The notes under the pieces: model-generated | The model's input: only the letters and a program-made list of their open reading frames with translations | Database searches by the model: none | Told to the model about the DNA's origin: nothing | From: CAIUGU01 sp040080215 | GTDB taxonomy: Bacteria; Pseudomonadota; Gammaproteobacteria; Steroidobacterales; Steroidobacteraceae | Length of the DNA stretch: 64,000 nt | Reading direction: 5' to 3' | Assembly (NCBI GenBank): GCA_040080215.1 | Contig: JBEBIT010000008.1 | Span: 1 to 64,000, forward strand | Shown here: positions 8,569 through 17,146 of the stretch, piece after piece | Layout: each line of letters starts with the position of its first letter | Position numbering within the stretch: the stretch's first letter is position 1 | Position numbers and translations under genes: made by a program

Positions 8569-9609
8569 TCAGGCCAGCGTCACTTCGAGCCCGCGCTCAG
8601 CGCTCACGACTGCGAGTTCAAGGACGCGCATGACGTTCACCATGTCAGCGGTGTCGACGGGCGGCGGCCCGAGGCCGGCGACTGCGTCGGCCAGCGCGCG
8701 GTAGAACGACGCGTAGCGGCCGCGTTCAGTGGGGATCTCGATGGAGACTTCGCAATCATCGATGATGCGAATCAGCAGGCCGGGTTCCGGGTTGAGTCCC
8801 CAGTCGTCATCGCCGCCGGGACGCCGGCCTTCGCGAAGGCAGTGCTCCTGCGAGTCTTCGCCATGCCTCAAGTAGCTGCCCGCCGTGCCGACCGCGTGGA
8901 ACCGCGGGCCGGGCGCCGTCGCAAGATAGCTGCTGGCCAGCACGACACGAAGGGTCGCGTAGCGCAGGGTCACGTCAAAGCGGTCGATCGTGCAGGCGCC
9001 GGGTCGCTCGATGGCGAGTTCCGCCTTGATGCCAAGCGGCAGGCCGAAAAGCATCAGGGCCTGGTCGACCAGGTGCGGCCCGAGATCGAACCAGGTTCCG
9101 GAGCCCGGTGCGTTGCGTTCGCGCCAGCGGTCGCGGATTTCGGGTCGGTAGCGGTCGAAGCGGGATTCGAACGAGGTCATGTTCCCCAGCTCGCCGCCTT
9201 CCACCAGTCGCTTGAGCGTCAGGAAGTCCCCGTCCCAGCGCCGATTGTGGAACACTGTCAGTATCAGCCCAAGGCGCTTGGCGAGCTCGACCAGTTCCTC
9301 GGCTTCGCCCACGGTGAGCGTGAAGGGCTTGTCGACGACGACGTGCTTGCCGGCGTTGAGCGCCGCCCGCGCCAGCTCGAAGTGGGTGGCGTTCGGCGTC
9401 GCGACGACGACGAAATCGATGTCCGGGCGCGCGAGCAGGTCGGGCAGCGGGAGGACGGCAGCGTGCGGATAATCATGGGCGAGACGCTCGCGCTGGCCGG
9501 ACGCGACGGCAGCGAGCGCGATACCCGGCGTTGCCGCGAGCAGCGGTGCGTGGAACGTACGGCCCGCATAGCCGTATCCCACAAGCGCGGCATTGAGCGA
9601 ACGATGCAC
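8569..9609 (-). CDS. Gfo/Idh/MocA-family oxidoreductase (first of two)
   Basis: An NAD(P)-dependent sugar or polyol oxidoreductase of about 346 residues, cytoplasmic. The N-terminal Rossmann domain starts with AALVGYGYAGRTFHAPLL, continues with VVVATPNATHFELA, and has VVDKPFTL in place of the usual EKP motif. The C-terminal half is the alpha/beta dimerisation domain with SRFDRYRP and DLGPHLVDQALMLFG, typical of the family. The GTG at 9609 best fits the conserved N-terminus; an in-frame TTG at 9648 would add 13 residues. It is divergent from the NupG-like transporter at 9671. Family members act on sugars, inositols and 3-keto-glycosides; the substrate is unknown. Confidence 0.87.
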   Translation of the reverse strand: MHRSLNAALVGYGYAGRTFHAPLLAATPGIALAAVASGQRERLAHDYPHAAVLPLPDLLARPDIDFVVVATPNATHFELARAALNAGKHVVVDKPFTLTVGEAEELVELAKRLGLILTVFHNRRWDGDFLTLKRLVEGGELGNMTSFESRFDRYRPEIRDRWRERNAPGSGTWFDLGPHLVDQALMLFGLPLGIKAELAIERPGACTIDRFDVTLRYATLRVVLASSYLATAPGPRFHAVGTAGSYLRHGEDSQEHCLREGRRPGGDDDWGLNPEPGLLIRIIDDCEVSIEIPTERGRYASFYRALADAVAGLGPPPVDTADMVNVMRVLELAVVSAERGLEVTLA

Positions 9610-9670
9610 TGTTTTTGCCACTGAACTCAAGACCAGGCCGAATAACAACGACTCATTGGGGATCCATTAT

Positions 9671-10903
9671 ATGAATGCAGCACCACAAATGCCGATGTCC
9701 ATCCGCGCCCGCCTTGCGGCGATGATGTTCCTGCAGTTCTTTGTCTGGGGCGCGTGGGCCGTCACGCTGTCCACTTATCTCGGCCAGACGCTGAACTTCT
9801 CCGGAACGGACATTGGTCGCGCGTACTCCACCATGCCGTGGGGGGCGATCGTTGCTCCGTTCATCGTGGGCCTCGTGGCGGACCGTTTCTTTGCGGCGGA
9901 GCGCGTGCTCGCTGTCATGCACCTGCTCGGTGGTGCACTCCTCTGGTGGGCGTCGACCGTGCAGGACCCGTCCGGACTCTTCTGGGTGCTGCTCGCGTAC
10001 GCGCTGTGCTACAACCCGACGCTGGCCCTGGTCAACGCGATCTCGTTCAACCAGATGACGAGCCCTGAAAAGCAGTTCCCGTTCGTGCGCGTCTTCGGCA
10101 CCTTCGGGTGGATCGTGGCGGGGCTTGTCGTCGGCTTCCTCGCACTTGAAGCGACGGCCATGCCGCTGCGTATTGCTGCGGGCGTGTCGGTGCTGCTCGG
10201 GGTCTTCTCTCTGTTCCTGCCGCACACGCCGCCCAAGTCGCTCGGGCGCGATGTCTCCATCGGCGACGTCCTCGGATTCGAGGCGCTGGCCCTGATGAAG
10301 CAGCGTTCGTTTGCGGTGTTCGTGGCCGGCTCGCTGCTTGTCTGCATCCCGCTGACGTTCTACTACAACTTCGCGAATCTCTTCCTCAACGAGATGGGCG
10401 TCGTCAACGCGGCCGGCAAGATGACGATGGGGCAGATGTCCGAGCTGTTCTTCATGCTCGTGATGCCGTTCTTCTTCGCGCGGCTCGGGGTCAAGTGGAT
10501 GCTGCTGGCGGGCATGCTGGCCTGGGTGGCGCGCTATGCGCTGTTCGCGCTCGGCAATCCCGCCGAGCTCGTGTACATGTACTACGCGGGCATCCTGCTG
10601 CACGGCGTGTGCTACGACTTCTTCTTCGTCACGGGCCAGATCTATGTCGACAATGCCGCGCCTCGCGCGGTGCGTGCGGCCGCGCAGGGCTTCATCACGT
10701 TGATCACCTATGGCGTAGGCATGCTGATCGGGTCGGCGATTTCCGGCCGCATCGTTGCGGCATACGAAGTGCGTGACGGCGCAACGATCACCGGCCACGA
10801 CTGGACGGCGATCTGGTGGGTGCCGGCGGGCATGGCGCTCGCCGTGGTCATTCTCTTCGCACTGTTGTTCCGCAAGGACGACGCGCCCACCACCGCGGCG
10901 TGA
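9671..10903 (+). CDS. NupG/XapB-like MFS transporter (nucleoside:proton symporter family)
   Basis: A 410-residue inner-membrane transporter with about 12 hydrophobic helices. The N-terminus ARLAAMMFLQFFVWGAWAV and following WGAIVAPFIVGLVADRFF belong to the nucleoside:H+ symporter branch of the major facilitator superfamily; FYYNFANLFLNEMGV and GVCYDFFFVTGQIYVD are also typical. The ATG at 9671 is chosen over an in-frame ATG at 9593, which overlaps the start of the divergent oxidoreductase. Glucokinase follows after 17 bases and a Tat TIM-barrel isomerase after that, so in this context it may carry a sugar or glycoside rather than a nucleoside. Confidence 0.82.
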   Translation: MNAAPQMPMSIRARLAAMMFLQFFVWGAWAVTLSTYLGQTLNFSGTDIGRAYSTMPWGAIVAPFIVGLVADRFFAAERVLAVMHLLGGALLWWASTVQDPSGLFWVLLAYALCYNPTLALVNAISFNQMTSPEKQFPFVRVFGTFGWIVAGLVVGFLALEATAMPLRIAAGVSVLLGVFSLFLPHTPPKSLGRDVSIGDVLGFEALALMKQRSFAVFVAGSLLVCIPLTFYYNFANLFLNEMGVVNAAGKMTMGQMSELFFMLVMPFFFARLGVKWMLLAGMLAWVARYALFALGNPAELVYMYYAGILLHGVCYDFFFVTGQIYVDNAAPRAVRAAAQGFITLITYGVGMLIGSAISGRIVAAYEVRDGATITGHDWTAIWWVPAGMALAVVILFALLFRKDDAPTTAA

Positions 10904-10920
10904 TCCCGAGTGACGTTCTG

Positions 10921-11904
10921 ATGTCGAAGTCGTTGCACGAAGTGGCGAGCAGCCTGGCTGGTGCGAAGCCGACTACGCTGGTCGGCGATATCGGCGGCAC
11001 CAACGCCCGCTTTGCCATCGTCGGCACGGGGCGCCCGGAGCTCCGTCGTGTCTACCAGTGCGCCGACTATCCGGAGGCGCAATTGGCGATCGAGGCGTAT
11101 CTCGCGGAGGTCAAGGCACCCCGGCCGCAATTCGTTTCGCTCGCAGTGGCCGGGCCGGTCTTCGCGGGCAGCATCACGTTCACGAACAACGGCTGGCGGA
11201 TCTCGGAGCGCCAGTTGCTGGCGAGCGGTTTCGAACGTGCCCGCCTCGTCAACGATTTTGCCGCGCTTGCCATCGCCATCGCGAACGTCGCTCCCGAGGA
11301 GCTGGTCTGGCTCGGCGGTCCCCGTGAGTCAGCGCCGGGCGCAACGACCGTCGTCCTCGGGCCTGGCACCGGATTCGGCGTCGCGGCAGTGGTGCGCGAT
11401 CGCGGTGAGCAGGTCGTGTCCACCACCGAAGGCGGGCACATCGCGTTCGCGCCCTGTGATGACGAGGAGATGGAGCTGCTGCGCGTAATGCGTCGGCAGT
11501 TCGCGAGAGTGTCGGTGGAGCGGATCCTGTCCGGGCCGGGACTCGCCAGCCTGCACCAGGCGCTGGCCGTAGTGGATGGCCGGATGCAGGAGCCGCTGGA
11601 AGCCGCGGAGATCACGCGGCGGGCACGTGCAGGCGATGAATCCTGCCTCAGGACGACGAGGCGGTTTTGCGGCATCCTCGGCAGCGTGGCAGGGGACTTC
11701 GCACTGGCCTACGGCGCGCGCGGTGGCGTCTGTGTCGCTGGCGGCGTCGCGGAGAAGATGGCAGATCTCATCAAGGCATCGGACTTCCGCCGCCGTTTCG
11801 AGGACAAGGGCCGGTTCACTGCTTACGCGCAGGCGATTCCAACCTGGCTGCTCAATTCCGCCGATGCGGCCTTCATTGGGGCGGCGCAAGCCCTGCATCT
11901 GTAG
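10921..11904 (+). CDS. glk: Glucokinase (Glk family)
   Basis: Phosphorylates glucose with ATP to glucose 6-phosphate in the cytoplasm. It has 327 residues. The phosphate-binding LVGDIGGTNARFAIV lies near residue 20, FTNNGWRIS and VNDFAALA carry sugar-binding positions, GPGTGFGVAAVV is the second glycine-rich loop, and EGGHIAFAP is the Glk substrate loop. The start at 10921 places the first motif as in other Glk proteins; a longer frame would run into the transporter gene. It lies between the NupG-like transporter and a TIM-barrel isomerase, which implies that this operon delivers free hexose to central metabolism. Confidence 0.92.
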   Translation: MSKSLHEVASSLAGAKPTTLVGDIGGTNARFAIVGTGRPELRRVYQCADYPEAQLAIEAYLAEVKAPRPQFVSLAVAGPVFAGSITFTNNGWRISERQLLASGFERARLVNDFAALAIAIANVAPEELVWLGGPRESAPGATTVVLGPGTGFGVAAVVRDRGEQVVSTTEGGHIAFAPCDDEEMELLRVMRRQFARVSVERILSGPGLASLHQALAVVDGRMQEPLEAAEITRRARAGDESCLRTTRRFCGILGSVAGDFALAYGARGGVCVAGGVAEKMADLIKASDFRRRFEDKGRFTAYAQAIPTWLLNSADAAFIGAAQALHL

Positions 11905-11977
11905 GCCCGGGCCTCGGGGTGCCTGCGATCGAACGATGTCTTCAAGACCGACCTGACCGACGACCAAGGGGATTACG

Positions 11978-13036
11978 ATGAAAAACACGAGCAAGCTTGC
12001 CGCTTCCATCCTGTCTCGTCGTGAGTTTGTCGGTGGGTTGGCAATCGCCGCGGGTGCAGGCGTCATCGCGCCGACGCTGTTGGGAGGTGCCGCATTCGCG
12101 CAATCGCCTAAGCCGAATTCACTCATTCGAGGCGTGCAGATCGGCGTCATCACGTACTCGTTCCGCAGCATGCCGGACCAGAGTGCGCAGGCGTTGCTGC
12201 GCTACTGCATCGAGAGCGGCGTCAGCGCGATCGAGTTGATGGGCGATCCTGCGGAAGTGTTCGCCGGCCTGCCGCCAAACCCCAATGCCGAGCGGTTGCG
12301 CAAGGTGCGAACTCGGGATGCGATGACCAATGCGCCGCCATTGATCGCGGAAGAGCAGAAGGAAAAGGCCGAGGTGATGGCCGCGATGGCTGTCTATCAG
12401 AAGCAGACCTCGGCTTGGCGGGCGACTGCGCAGATGCCCAAGTTCGTCGAGTTGCGCAAGCTGTTCAACGACGCGGGCGTCAGCATCTATGGCTTCAAGC
12501 CCTCGGCCTTCGAAGTGTCGAGTACGGATGCGGAAATCGATTACGGCATGCGGGCCGCGAAGGCGCTGGGTGCTTCGCATGTCACCGTCGAGCTGCCCAC
12601 CGACACGGCGCACGCAGCGCGTCTCGGTGCCGCTGCGCTCAAGCACGGCATCCTGGTCGGGTACCACCAGCATCTGCAGGCGACGCCTACGTTGTGGGAT
12701 GCGGCGCTCACCGCCTCGAAGGGCAACGGCATCAACCTGGACCTCGGGCATTTCACCGCGGCCGGCGAATACGACGGCGTCGCGTTCATGCGCAACCACG
12801 CCGACCGCATCACGAGCATGCATCTCAAGGATCGCCGCACCAAATCGAACGGACAGGCGAACCTGCCTTGGGGCACGGGCGATACGCCTGTCGTCGCAGC
12901 GCTCAAGACGATGCGTGACCAGAAGTTCCGCTTCCCTGCCACGATCGAGCTCGAGTACGACATTCCGGCCGGGTCGGACGCCGTCAAGGAAGTCCGTAAA
13001 TGCCTCGACTATTGCCGCAAGGCGCTGGAGGCATGA
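11978..13036 (+). CDS. Tat-exported sugar isomerase/epimerase-like TIM-barrel protein
   Basis: A 352-residue protein of the xylose-isomerase-like TIM-barrel (AP endonuclease 2) superfamily. A twin-arginine signal (LSRREFVGGLAIAAGAG, cleavage after about residue 40 at AFAQ) sends it folded to the periplasm. The barrel starts RGVQIGVITYSFRSM; metal-binding residues are likely in SAIELMGDP, HVTVELPTD, VGYHQHL, LDLGHFTAAGEYDG and SMHLKDRR. The strong ribosome-binding site AAGGGG precedes the ATG. The stop overlaps the start of the propeller gene (ATGA). Export of such a barrel suggests an extracytoplasmic sugar substrate, for example an oxidised glycoside; the actual reaction is unknown. Confidence 0.85.
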   Translation: MKNTSKLAASILSRREFVGGLAIAAGAGVIAPTLLGGAAFAQSPKPNSLIRGVQIGVITYSFRSMPDQSAQALLRYCIESGVSAIELMGDPAEVFAGLPPNPNAERLRKVRTRDAMTNAPPLIAEEQKEKAEVMAAMAVYQKQTSAWRATAQMPKFVELRKLFNDAGVSIYGFKPSAFEVSSTDAEIDYGMRAAKALGASHVTVELPTDTAHAARLGAAALKHGILVGYHQHLQATPTLWDAALTASKGNGINLDLGHFTAAGEYDGVAFMRNHADRITSMHLKDRRTKSNGQANLPWGTGDTPVVAALKTMRDQKFRFPATIELEYDIPAGSDAVKEVRKCLDYCRKALEA

Positions 13037-14094
13037 TGGCCACTCGTCGCGAATTGTTGTGTCGGCTTGGCGCGGCGTCGCTGCTCGTGGCGGGACTGGG
13101 TGCGGGCGCCCAGGCGGCCGAAAGCCCCGCTGCCGGCGGACGGTTGTATGTGTCCGATGAACGCGGTGGCACGGTGATCGTCGTCGACGCTGCCAGCGGC
13201 GCCATCGTGACGAAGATTGCCGTGGGCAAGCGGCCACGTGGCTTGAGCCTGTCCCCGGACGGAGCACGGCTCTATGTGGCGCTGTCGGGGTCGGCCATCG
13301 CGGGCCCCGGTGTCGATGAGTCGAAACTGCCGCCTCCGGATCGTCGCGCGGACGGCATTGGCGTGATCGACATTGCCACTAGCCGCCTTGTGGCCACGCT
13401 CGAGAGCGGCCCCGATCCGGAAACGTTTGCGCTCTCGCCCGACGGCAAGACGCTCTATGTCTCCAACGAAGATACCGGGCGACTGTCGGCGGTGGATACC
13501 GCGTCGGGGAAGATTCGCGCGTCAGCGGCAGTTGGCATCGAACCCGAAGGGGTCGCGGTCCGTCCGGATGGCAAGGTCGTCTACGTGACCTGCGAGGGCG
13601 ACAGCACGGTGCACGCGCTGGATGCGACGACGCTCGCGACGCTCGCAACCATCCCCACAAAGCCGCGGCCGCGTGCAATCGCGTTCTCGCAGGACGGCAA
13701 GCGGGGCATGTCTACCGATGAGGTGGGCGTTGGACTCACCGTGTTCGATACGACGACGCATGCCGTGCTCGATACGGTTTCGCTGGCATCGGCCGGCAAC
13801 CCGCTCGTCAGGCCCATGGGGATCGTCACCGCGCCGGACGGGCGACTCACGTATGTAACCACGGGGCGGGGAGGGTCGCTGCTTGAAGTCGATCTCGCAG
13901 CCCGCAGCGTGCGTCGAACCATTGCGATGGTCGGTCAGCGGCCGTGGGGACTCGCGGTGAAGCCTGACGGGCGCAAGGCGTTCACTGCCAACGGGCCGTC
14001 AGGCGACATTTCCATTGTCGATCTCGACCGCGGCGTCGTCGAGCAGCGCATCAAGGTCGGCGACAGCCCCTGGGGCATCGTCTACCGCCGCTAG
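13033..14094 (+). CDS. Exported YVTN-type beta-propeller protein
   Basis: A 353-residue predicted periplasmic beta-propeller. The N-terminus ATRRELLCRLGAASLLVAG is a twin-arginine-like signal ending about residue 32 (AQAA). The mature part is a chain of YVTN repeats, each close to 'P-x-x-x-x-L-Y-V-x-x', for example GRLYVSDERGGTV, GKTLYVSNEDTG and GKVVYVTCEGDST. It overlaps the preceding TIM-barrel gene by four bases (ATGA), so the two are translationally coupled. YVTN propellers include lactonases, surface proteins and PQQ-pathway-associated proteins. A role in handling a sugar lactone is possible but not shown. Confidence 0.8.
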   Translation: MMATRRELLCRLGAASLLVAGLGAGAQAAESPAAGGRLYVSDERGGTVIVVDAASGAIVTKIAVGKRPRGLSLSPDGARLYVALSGSAIAGPGVDESKLPPPDRRADGIGVIDIATSRLVATLESGPDPETFALSPDGKTLYVSNEDTGRLSAVDTASGKIRASAAVGIEPEGVAVRPDGKVVYVTCEGDSTVHALDATTLATLATIPTKPRPRAIAFSQDGKRGMSTDEVGVGLTVFDTTTHAVLDTVSLASAGNPLVRPMGIVTAPDGRLTYVTTGRGGSLLEVDLAARSVRRTIAMVGQRPWGLAVKPDGRKAFTANGPSGDISIVDLDRGVVEQRIKVGDSPWGIVYRR

Positions 14095-14101
14095 GCGGTA
14101 C

Positions 14102-14131
14102 GTCTGTTCCGGGCCGAAGCCCGGAACAGAC
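14102..14131. terminator. Bidirectional terminator hairpin between convergent genes
   Basis: A perfect inverted repeat, GTCTGTTCCGGG / CCCGGAACAGAC, extends by one C-G pair to a 13-base stem with a CGAA tetraloop. It sits 7 bases after one stop codon and 12 bases before the convergent one. No long T-run follows on either strand, so terminator strength is uncertain. Confidence 0.6.
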
Positions 14132-14143
14132 TTGAAGACCACG

Positions 14144-15820
14144 TCAGTACAGGTAGAACGCGTTGAGCTCGTCGCCGCTCGCCACCAGGATGTACTGCTT
14201 GCCGTCCAGCATGTAGGTCTGCGGGGCGTTGGAGACATTGCCCAGCTGCGTGTGCCAAAGCGGGGTGCCGTTCGCCGGATCTCTAGCGACCAGATTGCCC
14301 GCGGTGTCGCCCGAGAACAGCAGCCGGCCCTTGGTCGTCAGGATGCCATTGGCAATGCGTCCCGCTGACGGATAGTGGACCGTCCACGCCACTTTCCCCG
14401 TTTTCGGTTCGATGGCGATGAGGAAGGCTTCAGCCGTCACGTTCAGTTCTTCCTTGCCCCCCAAACCCATCGCGCCCCGCGGATCCGTCTCGGCCTTGTA
14501 GTACATGGCCCACGACTCGGCGACCGGCACATAGAACAAGCCGTAGTCCGGGCTGTAGCTCGGCGGCGGCCAATTGGCGGCACCCTGGTTCGCGCTCGAG
14601 ACCAGCGCGCCCGAGATGTGGCTGTCCTTCTCCGGAATGCGCACCGGCTGGCCCTTTGCGTTGAGCTTCGGTTCCGCCCAGTTGGTCGTTCTCGAGAACT
14701 TGGATGTGAGCAGGTGTTCACCGGTCGTGCGATCAACGACAAAGAAATAGCCGTTGCGGGCCGCCGTCATCGCTACCTTGCGCATGCGGCCACCGATCTC
14801 GATATCTGCGAGCACCGGCGTCTGCGCGGAGTCCCAGTCATGCGTATCGTTCGGCGAAGTCTGGTAGTACCAGGCCATCTTGCCGGTTTCGACGTTGATC
14901 GCGACGAGCGAGCAGGTGTACAGCGCATCCATGTTCCCGCGGACATCGGCGAAATAGGACGGCGACGGATTGCCGGTACCGATGATGTACAGGTTGGTTT
15001 CCGGGTCGTACGAACCGGGTACCCACGGATTGCCGCCGCCGTGGCGAGCAGCGTAGAGGTCTTTCCACGTCTCGAGCCCCGGATCGCCGGCCTTCATCGG
15101 GACGGCATACCACTTCCACTGCAATGCGCCGGTTTCGGGATCGAACGACTGCAGGAAGCCCGGCGCATCGAGATCGTTGCCGGCGCCCACCAGGACATGA
15201 TTGCCGACCACGATGGGCGCGGGTGTCGAGAAATACTGTTCCTCGAAGCTCGCGATCTCGACGTGCCAGCGCTCCTTGCCTGTGGTTGCATCGAGCGACA
15301 CGAGGTAGTTGTCGGGCGTTTCCATGAATAGGTAGTTGCCCCACATGCCGAGGCCGCGGTTGCCGATATGGGTGCCTCCGCGCGTCTTCCAGTGGTAATG
15401 CCACAAAATCTTGCCGCCCCGCGCATCGACCGCCCAGGCGTTGTCGGGCGTGGAGACATACAGGATGCCGTTCACCTGCAGGATGGACGCACGGATGTTC
15501 GCGACCAGCGCCGCAAACAGCTTGCCCTCACCGACACCGCCGATGTTTACGGGATGGGGGCCGCGATCGCCAGCGCCTGCAACGACGCGGGTGCTCCAGG
15601 CGAGCGAGAGCTGCGTGACGTTGGATTGGTTGATCTGGTCGAGCGAGCTGTAGCGTTTGCCGCTGTAGTCCCCGGAATAAGTCGGCCATGAGTCCGGAGC
15701 AGGCTTCAGGATGCTGGAGGGATGCAGTCCCTGAGCCGGTTCGGCAGCGAGGAGCGGGGAGCCGAGGGTTACGGCGAAACCCAGGAAGCATCCGAGCAGG
15801 CGATATGCGGTTGTCGTCAT
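14144..15820 (-). CDS. PQQ-dependent alcohol/sugar dehydrogenase-like quinoprotein
   Basis: A 558-residue periplasmic quinoprotein. A Sec-type signal (YRLLGCFLGFAVTLGSPLLAAE) precedes an eight-bladed PQQ propeller starting WPTYSGDYSGKRYSSLDQIN. Tryptophan-docking repeats such as LDATTGKERWHVEI, FDPETGALQWKW and IEPKTGKVAWTVHYP are clear. The active-site region is NDTHDWDSAQTPVL, whose Asp is the expected base. It has no haem motif of its own. The diheme cytochrome gene lies directly upstream with 1 base between stop and start, so that cytochrome is the likely electron acceptor. The ATG at 15820 fits the signal; a longer frame is spurious. The substrate is unknown. Confidence 0.88.
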   Translation of the reverse strand: MTTTAYRLLGCFLGFAVTLGSPLLAAEPAQGLHPSSILKPAPDSWPTYSGDYSGKRYSSLDQINQSNVTQLSLAWSTRVVAGAGDRGPHPVNIGGVGEGKLFAALVANIRASILQVNGILYVSTPDNAWAVDARGGKILWHYHWKTRGGTHIGNRGLGMWGNYLFMETPDNYLVSLDATTGKERWHVEIASFEEQYFSTPAPIVVGNHVLVGAGNDLDAPGFLQSFDPETGALQWKWYAVPMKAGDPGLETWKDLYAARHGGGNPWVPGSYDPETNLYIIGTGNPSPSYFADVRGNMDALYTCSLVAINVETGKMAWYYQTSPNDTHDWDSAQTPVLADIEIGGRMRKVAMTAARNGYFFVVDRTTGEHLLTSKFSRTTNWAEPKLNAKGQPVRIPEKDSHISGALVSSANQGAANWPPPSYSPDYGLFYVPVAESWAMYYKAETDPRGAMGLGGKEELNVTAEAFLIAIEPKTGKVAWTVHYPSAGRIANGILTTKGRLLFSGDTAGNLVARDPANGTPLWHTQLGNVSNAPQTYMLDGKQYILVASGDELNAFYLY

Positions 15821-15821
15821 G

Positions 15822-16655
15822 TTATTTGACCGTAACGAGGTAAGCGGTGACGTCGTGGATGTTCTTGTCGGTGTACTTCGGCAGCAGTGCCTTGTGGCCG
15901 ACAAGCGGGTCCATGATCTCGACCTTCGGCGAGTCGCCCTTGCGCGTGAAGGTCCGCTGGGCGCCGTCGGGCAGCCGGATCGTCAGCGTGAACTCATCGA
16001 TCCGCAGCAGGTCGCCGGTGGCGGTGCCGGTTGTCGTGGTGACACTCGCTCTCGAACAAGTGCCGCTCGCGGGCATCAGCCAGCGCTGCTGCAGGGGACG
16101 CGCCTCGGTGTACTTGGCGCCGATGCCCTTCAAGTCGCCGGTAACCGAGTGGCAGCTGGCGCAGTTCTCGCCGAAGAAGCGCTTGCCTGCGTTCGCGTTG
16201 CCGGTGACGAACTCGGCTGGCCGCATGCGGGCCGGGTCGCGGCTGCTGATCGAGAAGCTGTGCAGGAACTCGGCGATGTCCGCCATCTGTTCCTTCGACA
16301 GCGAGAACGCGGCCATTGCGGTTCCCGGCACACCCTTGGTCACGATGTCGGAGATCAGCTCGCCTTTCTGGTCCCTCAGTACGAGCTGCGAACGCAGCAG
16401 GCTCGGGCCGCCGTCGCCGCCGCGCGTATCCTTGCCGTGGCAGAAGGCGCAGCCGTTCAACTGGTACAGGGCCGAGCCGCGTTCGACGGCCGCCGGATCG
16501 GTCGTGCGTTCCGGATAGGCCTGCACTTGCTGGAAGGCGGGGATCTCCGACTCGCATTGCTTGAGGGCCTGGGCAGCCGCGTTGCCCGACAGCGTGAGCA
16601 AAGTGGCGATTGCGGTGCTCAGCTGCAACGTCTTAAGCAATTTCCGGTTGCGCAA
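15822..16655 (-). CDS. Periplasmic diheme cytochrome c, TTG start
   Basis: A 277-residue secreted cytochrome c with two haem-binding motifs, CAFCHG (about residue 69) and CASCHS (about residue 165). After the signal (LSTAIATLLTLSGNAAAQA) come two cytochrome c domains, then a C-terminal extension with FTRKGDSPKVEIMDPLVGH. No ATG lies near the signal; a TTG at 16655 has AGGGGA at good spacing and gives a normal signal, so I take it as the start. Longer frames add non-signal sequence. It forms an operon with the PQQ enzyme (14144-15820) and probably passes its electrons on to the respiratory chain. A GTAATCGATTAC palindrome lies 132 bases upstream. Confidence 0.86.
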   Translation of the reverse strand: MRNRKLLKTLQLSTAIATLLTLSGNAAAQALKQCESEIPAFQQVQAYPERTTDPAAVERGSALYQLNGCAFCHGKDTRGGDGGPSLLRSQLVLRDQKGELISDIVTKGVPGTAMAAFSLSKEQMADIAEFLHSFSISSRDPARMRPAEFVTGNANAGKRFFGENCASCHSVTGDLKGIGAKYTEARPLQQRWLMPASGTCSRASVTTTTGTATGDLLRIDEFTLTIRLPDGAQRTFTRKGDSPKVEIMDPLVGHKALLPKYTDKNIHDVTAYLVTVK

Positions 16656-16785
16656 ACGGGTTCCCCTGTCTTTTAGGTCGCCCCTCGATGTCGGGGCGGA
16701 TTGTCGATGCGGATTCTGCAATTGCGGAAGCGGCAGCACAAACCCAAGTGCGGGGCGCTGCCGGCAGTCATCACGCGGCGATAGT

Positions 16786-16799
16786 AGTAATCGATTACA
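16786..16799. promoter_or_regulatory. LacI-type palindrome GTAATCGATTAC (class B, site 1)
   Basis: A perfect 12-base palindrome (16787-16798) with central CG, in the 491-base gap between the divergent cytochrome/PQQ operon and the 17147 operon. An identical copy lies 196 bases away. Similar 14-mers lie at 26795 and 42864. A repressor from the LacI family is the natural candidate. Confidence 0.55.
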
Positions 16800-16981
16800 G
16801 GGTTTTAGGGAAGCACCCGAAGCGCGGCAGCGGACACGTTGTTCGCCGCTTGCGCGGGCGTGGACCTTCACGGACTGTTTTGCTGCGATGCCGCATAGAC
16901 TCCCTGCCAAACCGGGGCACAGACAAAATCAATTCGTGCTCTGGACATAAACCCCACTTCGCGCGCATATTCCCGACCAAA

Positions 16982-16995
16982 GGTAATCGATTACA
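16982..16995. promoter_or_regulatory. LacI-type palindrome GTAATCGATTAC (class B, site 2)
   Basis: A second perfect copy of the 12-base palindrome (16983-16994), 153 bases before the rightward operon start. Two identical operators about 196 bases apart would allow looping by a tetrameric repressor; that is inference. Confidence 0.55.
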
Positions 16996-17146
16996 AGAAT
17001 CAGATACCGCGACGGGGGAAAGGTGGACGCAGTCGGATCGTTCCGCATTCAGGGCGAAGTGCGTGCTGCGCGCGCGCCGAAGTTCGTCGTGGACCGATTG
17101 TGCCATCGACTGAACCTGCCCTGACAGCGCTGCCACCTATTCACGA

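Larger units (their letters stand above)
16656..17146. other. Long divergent regulatory region without genes
   Basis: This 491-base gap separates the cytochrome/PQQ operon (leftward) from the family-protein/DUF6152 operon (rightward). It holds two copies of GTAATCGATTAC and, at 17122-17135 just before the rightward gene, TGACAGCGCTGCCA, which resembles the class A box with one mismatch in the arm. No protein-coding frame with sensible composition and no RNA gene were seen. Confidence 0.6.
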